Shown: positions 60,751-64,000 of the stretch, in pieces
Numbering within the stretch: the first letter of the stretch is position 1
Layout: every line of letters starts with the position of its first letter
Assembly (NCBI RefSeq): GCF_026586625.1
Contig: NZ_JAODIW010000005.1
Coordinates: 62,001 to 126,000 of the forward strand
Reading direction: 5' to 3'
Length of the DNA: 64,000 bases
Origin: Halobium salinum
Lineage (GTDB): Archaea > Halobacteriota > Halobacteria > Halobacteriales > Haloferacaceae
Notes under the pieces: model-generated
The model's input: only the letters and a program-made list of their open reading frames with translations
What the model was told of the DNA's origin: nothing
Databases searched by the model: none
Program-made: the position numbers and the translations under genes

Positions 60751-60756
60751 CTTTAA
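60751..60756 (+). promoter_or_regulatory. TATA-like box for MFS transporter unit
   Basis: CTTTAA lies 31-36 bp before ATG 60787 of a short open frame, so the transcript would begin at that frame rather than at the transporter GTG 110 bp farther on. Confidence 0.5.
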
Positions 60757-60786
60757 TCGTGGCTCCGCTGTGCGACTAGCTGACAC

Positions 60787-60900
60787 ATGGACGCCCGCGG
60801 ACGGGCGGAGCGAGCGACCCGTGCAGCCGAGCGCCCGCCCTCCCCTCGCACCGAGCGCCTGCCACACGCCCGCGTAGAGGTGGTGAGCGCGCCGCCGTGA
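60787..60900 (+). CDS. Possible 37-residue Arg-rich leader peptide of MFS gene
   Basis: ATG 60787 follows a TATA-like box at leaderless distance, and the TGA (60898-60900) overlaps the transporter GTG start (GTGA). The product is basic (MDARGRAERATRAAERPPS at the start), contrary to the acidic haloarchaeal norm. It may be a translated leader that couples or controls transporter synthesis. The alternative is that it is untranslated 5' leader. Confidence 0.4.
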   Translation: MDARGRAERATRAAERPPSPRTERLPHARVEVVSAPP

Positions 60901-62183
60901 CCCCGGCCCTCCCCTCCCGGAGCAGCGACCGCGTCCAGCGGTCGGCGATCGGCGTCGCCGCCGCCGCGAGCAAGTTCGCGCCGATACTGATGGGAACGGC
61001 GATGGCCGTCTACATCGGCCGGCGCGGGGGGTCCCCGCTCGCGGTGAGCCTCGTGCTCGCGCTGTACTTCTTCGGGCTGATGACGTTCGCGCCCGTCTGG
61101 GGCGCGCTCGCTGACGTCACCGGGCGCCGGCGGGACGTGCTGCTGGCCGTCTCGGCGCTGGGGGCTATCGCCGCCCTCCCGCTCGTCGTCGTCGACGGCA
61201 TCTGGCTCCCGCTGACGGCCCGAACCGTCTACGCCGCCTTCGCCGCGGGGTACCTCCCCGTGATGCTCGCGGTCGTGAGCGAGCGTGGCGGGGCGGAGGC
61301 GCGCGGGCGCTCGGTCGGCTTCTTCTCCAGTGCGCAGGCGGTCGGGTTCACGTTCGGCCAGCTGTTCGCGGGCGTCCTGCTCGGCCTGCTCGCCGCGCCG
61401 GAGCTGTTCGGCGTCGTCGCCGCGGCCTCGGGGGTCGTGTTGCTCGCGGCGCTCGTCGTCGAGGACCCGAACCCCGACCGCCACCGACGCGTCGCCCCCG
61501 GCGAACTCGCCGGCGAGGTGAAGCGGCGGCTGTTCCCCAGCGCGGCCGGCCGCGAACACCTCTACACGAACGGACTCATGTGGCTGTACGCCGCCACACT
61601 GCTCCGGAACATGACCGTGCTCGGGACGACGAGCCTCCTCCCGGTGTACATCGTCACCGACCTGGGGCTCTCGGAGTTCCTGATGGGCGCGCTGCTCGCG
61701 GTGAACCCCGCCGGCCAGATAGCGACGATGTACCTCGTCGGCGAGTACGCGGACCGCCTCGGACGCAAGCCGTTCATCACGCTCGGGATGGCCGGCTCGG
61801 GGGCGTTCGCCGCGGCGATGGCCGCCGCCGCGCTCGTCCCGTCCGCCATCGGCCGGGCCGTCGTCGTCGCCGTCGGGATGGCCCTGCTCGCGGTCGCCTT
61901 CTCGGGGACGCGCGTCGGTGCGGTGTCGTTCATCGGCGACGTCGCCCCCGAGAACCGCGAGTCCGAACTCATCGGGTTCCGTTCGACCGCCCGCGGCTTC
62001 GGCGGCATGGTCGGCCCGGCCCTGTTCGGCCTCGCGTCGACCGTCACCTCTATCGAACTCACCTACGCGGTCGGGAGCCTGCTCGCGTTCGCGGCCGCCG
62101 TCCTGACCCAGGTCGCGCTCGTCGAGAGCTTCGAGACGCCGGACGCCCCCGTCGGCGCGGAGCCGGAGTCGGACGCGGACTGA
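60897..62183 (+). CDS. Major facilitator superfamily transporter
   Basis: A 428-residue membrane protein with about 12 hydrophobic segments in two halves (about 15-190 and 230-415) joined by a hydrophilic loop around 190-225. The MFS A-motif equivalent between spans 2 and 3 reads GALADVTGRRRDVLLA (about 65-80) and recurs in the second half as GEYADRLGRKPFITL. The start is GTG. It would exchange or co-transport a small solute, perhaps export or import an acid of the adjacent pathway. No closer family is recognised. Confidence 0.84.
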   Translation: MTPALPSRSSDRVQRSAIGVAAAASKFAPILMGTAMAVYIGRRGGSPLAVSLVLALYFFGLMTFAPVWGALADVTGRRRDVLLAVSALGAIAALPLVVVDGIWLPLTARTVYAAFAAGYLPVMLAVVSERGGAEARGRSVGFFSSAQAVGFTFGQLFAGVLLGLLAAPELFGVVAAASGVVLLAALVVEDPNPDRHRRVAPGELAGEVKRRLFPSAAGREHLYTNGLMWLYAATLLRNMTVLGTTSLLPVYIVTDLGLSEFLMGALLAVNPAGQIATMYLVGEYADRLGRKPFITLGMAGSGAFAAAMAAAALVPSAIGRAVVVAVGMALLAVAFSGTRVGAVSFIGDVAPENRESELIGFRSTARGFGGMVGPALFGLASTVTSIELTYAVGSLLAFAAAVLTQVALVESFETPDAPVGAEPESDAD

Positions 62184-62219
62184 CCCCCCGTCACGGGCCC
62201 GCCGACTCTCGCGTCCGGG

Positions 62220-62630
62220 TCAATCCGACCGGCGCAGCCGGAGGCGTGCGCCGCCGTCCAAATCGTCGAGCCCCGAGACGTCGTCGACCGTCGCGAACAC
62301 CCCGACCGGCGAGGCGGCGACCGGTACCGCCCCGTCGCTCGCCGGCGTCGGCCCCCAGAACAGACAGACCGCCCGGCCGGCCGGCCAGTAGGCGAGCGCG
62401 CCGACGGGCACCTCCCGGACCCCGTCTTCTACCGGCGCGTCGATTCCGGTCCGCACGTACAGTTCCTCGCCCCACCGGGCGGCGTCACCCTCGACGGGGA
62501 GCGCCGCCGAGACCGCGTCACGGAGCGCCGGTTCGGCGTCCGTCCACGTCGCGTCGAGGGCCAGGTCGTCGACGTCGACGAGGAAGTCGGTGTCGGTCGG
62601 GTCGTCGCTCGGCGTGTCGGCCGGTGACAT
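62220..62630 (-). CDS. Cyclophilin-like (TM1367-type) domain protein
   Basis: A 136-residue protein. After about 25 acidic residues the domain shows RWGEELYVRTGIDAPVE, VGALAYWPAGRAVCLFWGP and TPASDGAVPVAASPVGV, the diagnostic pattern of the cyclophilin_TM1367-like (DUF369) family. Function is not established; isomerase activity has not been shown for the family as far as I know. ATG 62630 has a minus-strand CCTTTTGG element about 28 bp away. It is divergent from the last enolase-superfamily gene. Confidence 0.75.
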   Translation of the reverse strand: MSPADTPSDDPTDTDFLVDVDDLALDATWTDAEPALRDAVSAALPVEGDAARWGEELYVRTGIDAPVEDGVREVPVGALAYWPAGRAVCLFWGPTPASDGAVPVAASPVGVFATVDDVSGLDDLDGGARLRLRRSD

Positions 62631-62741
62631 GGGACCGTGCTCGGAGTCGGGAACCAAAAGGATTCGTCCGTACTCGGAGCCGACCGACGTGACCCCGACC
62701 GCCGGGCGAAGCTTCTTGTCGGCCCCTCTCGACCACGGACC

Positions 62742-63905
62742 ATGCCACCGACTATCACGTCCGTGGAGGCGTTCGCGTTCACCTACGACCGGGAGCACGT
62801 CCGGAGTCAGACGGTCGGGCCGCTGGTGTACGCCGAGGGGGAGACGGCCGAGCTGACGGGGTACGCCGTCCGAATCGACACCGACTCCGGGGTCACCGGG
62901 GAGTTCGTCGGCGGGACGGCCTCGGGCCACGCGCAGATAGCCGAGGTGGCCCCCTACCTGGTCGGGGAGAACCCGCTCGACCGGGAGCGCCACTGGTCCG
63001 AACTGAAACGGGCGCTGCGCGCCACCGACCGGATGGGGCTCGGGCCGCTGGACATCGCGCTGTGGGACCTCGCCGGCGAGCGCTACGACGCGCCGGTTCA
63101 CGAGCTACTCGGCACGTACCGCGACCGACTGCCGGCGTACGCCTCGACGTACTTCGGTGACGCCGACGCGGCGGGGCTCGACACGCCGGCGGCCTACGCC
63201 GACTACGCCGAGGCCTGTCGCGACGCCGGCTTCCCTGCGTTCAAGGTTCACCCCGTCGAGGGCGGCGACGTCGACCGGGACGTCGCGACGGTTCACGCCG
63301 TCGCGGACGCGGTCGGCGACGACCTCGACCTGATGCTCGACCCCGTCTGCGGGTACGGGACGTTCGCCGAGGCGCTCGCGGTCGGGCGGGCCTGTGACGA
63401 GTGCGGCTTCTACTGGTACGAGGACCCCTACCGCGACGCAGGCACCTCGGCTCACGGCCACGGGGCGCTCAGAGACCGCCTCGACACCCCGCTGCTGCAG
63501 GCGGAGATGATTCGAGGGGTGGAGGCCCACACCGACTTCGTCGACGCCGGCGCGACCGACTTCGTCCGCGCCGACCCGGTCTGGGACGGGGGCATCACGG
63601 GTGCGATGAAGATCGCCCGCGTCGCCGAGGGCCACGGGCTCGACGTGGAGTACCACCTCGCCGGCCCGCACACCCGCCACTGCATGGCCGCCACCCGCAA
63701 CGCGAACTACTACGAACTCGGCCTGGTCGGCCCGGAGGCGTCGGTACCCCACTCCGAGCCGCCGGTGTACGATTCGTACACGGACGGGGTCGACGCGCTC
63801 GACGGCGACGGGACGGTACCGGTCCCCGACGGGCCGGGGCTCGGCGTCGACTACGACTGGGCGTACATCGAGGACAACGCGACCGACGTCGTCGTCGCCG
63901 AGTGA
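62742..63905 (+). CDS. Enolase-superfamily sugar-acid dehydratase, K-x-H type (second paralogue)
   Basis: A 387-residue protein closely related to the one at 18161. The Lys strand reads FKVHPVEGG (K-x-H). Metal strands are LMLDPVCGY, YWYEDPYRD and LLQAEMIRG, and a distal His lies in VEYHLAGPHTRHC. The paralogues share the ending VPVPDGPGLGVDYDW. The position of Glu in LQAEM versus LQTEH and of Gly-Tyr versus Glu-Tyr in the first metal strand suggests different substrates. ATG 62742 is the natural start. Confidence 0.85.
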   Translation: MPPTITSVEAFAFTYDREHVRSQTVGPLVYAEGETAELTGYAVRIDTDSGVTGEFVGGTASGHAQIAEVAPYLVGENPLDRERHWSELKRALRATDRMGLGPLDIALWDLAGERYDAPVHELLGTYRDRLPAYASTYFGDADAAGLDTPAAYADYAEACRDAGFPAFKVHPVEGGDVDRDVATVHAVADAVGDDLDLMLDPVCGYGTFAEALAVGRACDECGFYWYEDPYRDAGTSAHGHGALRDRLDTPLLQAEMIRGVEAHTDFVDAGATDFVRADPVWDGGITGAMKIARVAEGHGLDVEYHLAGPHTRHCMAATRNANYYELGLVGPEASVPHSEPPVYDSYTDGVDALDGDGTVPVPDGPGLGVDYDWAYIEDNATDVVVAE

Positions 63906-64000
63906 GGGGTGAGCGGGTCGGGTGGGCCGGGCGGTCGACGACCCGAGCGCGTTTCGTCCTCGATCCTCGGTCGCCAAGAGTTATCAGGGTGCGCACGGAC
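63906..64000. other. Right edge, no gene seen
   Basis: The last 95 bp hold no gene. AGTTATC near 63978-63984 could be a TATA-like element for a gene beyond the window. Confidence 0.4.

Noticed and set aside
1-64000. CRISPR array, tRNA, rRNA, transposase, integrase
   Set aside because: No regularly spaced direct repeats, cloverleaf-like sequences or recombinase motifs were seen on either strand.

Overview
The window is a high-GC chromosomal or megaplasmid segment from an extremely halophilic archaeon (Halobacteria). The evidence is consistent throughout: proteins are very rich in Asp and Glu and poor in Lys, secreted binding proteins carry twin-arginine signals followed by a lipobox Cys and a Gly/Ser/Asp linker, TATA-like boxes lie about 27-33 bp upstream of start codons (leaderless transcripts), and a pair of group II chaperonin-like genes is present. 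No rRNA, tRNA, CRISPR, transposase or integrase gene was recognised. I cannot name the species.

Nearly everything is catabolism and uptake of small carboxylic acids and sugar acids. From left to right: (1) 1-1687, a PdxA-type dehydrogenase fragment and a DUF1537 four-carbon-acid sugar kinase; (2) 2007-5736, a CoA module (acyl-CoA dehydrogenase, enoyl-CoA hydratase, class I CoA transferase); (3) 5786-9236, a TAXI-type TRAP transporter with an extra small membrane protein; (4) 9237-10030, a gene-free block holding a row of short perfect hairpins; (5) 10031-12803, a three-gene UxaA/altronate dehydratase-like cluster with two complementary, partly degenerate large subunits; (6) 12835-23368, hydroxyacid and alcohol dehydrogenases, two enolase-superfamily dehydratases, two FAA hydrolases, a Gfo/Idh oxidoreductase, a LarA-like DUF2088 protein and an Ldh2-type dehydrogenase; (7) 23450-28327, a complete CUT1 sugar ABC transporter; (8) 28427-32480, SDR, cupin, enolase-superfamily and tartronate-semialdehyde-reductase-like genes; (9) 32630-35993, two convergent divergent chaperonins; (10) 36128-40866, a second CUT1 ABC transporter; (11) 40980-50360, tartrate/malate dehydrogenase-like, FAA hydrolase, cupin, SDR, DUF2088 and hydroxyacid dehydrogenase genes plus three proteins of unknown function; (12) 50446-63905, four more enolase-superfamily dehydratases, an HpcH aldolase, a DHDPS-family enzyme, a ThDP enzyme, an MFS carrier and a cyclophilin-like protein.

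A coherent reading is that uptake systems (TRAP, two ABC, MFS) bring in sugars, sugar acids or short acids. Oxidoreductases form or interconvert acids. Seven enolase-superfamily enzymes and the UxaA cluster dehydrate them to 2-keto-3-deoxy acids. These are then cleaved by aldolases (HpcH, DHDPS family) or by oxidation plus FAA-family hydrolysis, as in the diketo-hydrolase pathway described for L-rhamnose in Haloferax. The expected pyruvate, lactate, glycolate or tartronate semialdehyde would be handled by the Ldh2-type, hydroxyacid and tartronate-semialdehyde reductases. Specific substrates cannot be assigned from sequence alone.

The most unusual items are the split UxaA pair with complementary loss of active-site motifs, the convergent divergent chaperonins, the hairpin arrays at 9.6-9.9 kb and 51.7 kb, the nested 70-nt hairpin at 44.6 kb, strong operator-like inverted repeats at three promoters, short ORFs coupled to transporter genes, and the apparent absence of any transcription regulator gene among about 58 genes.
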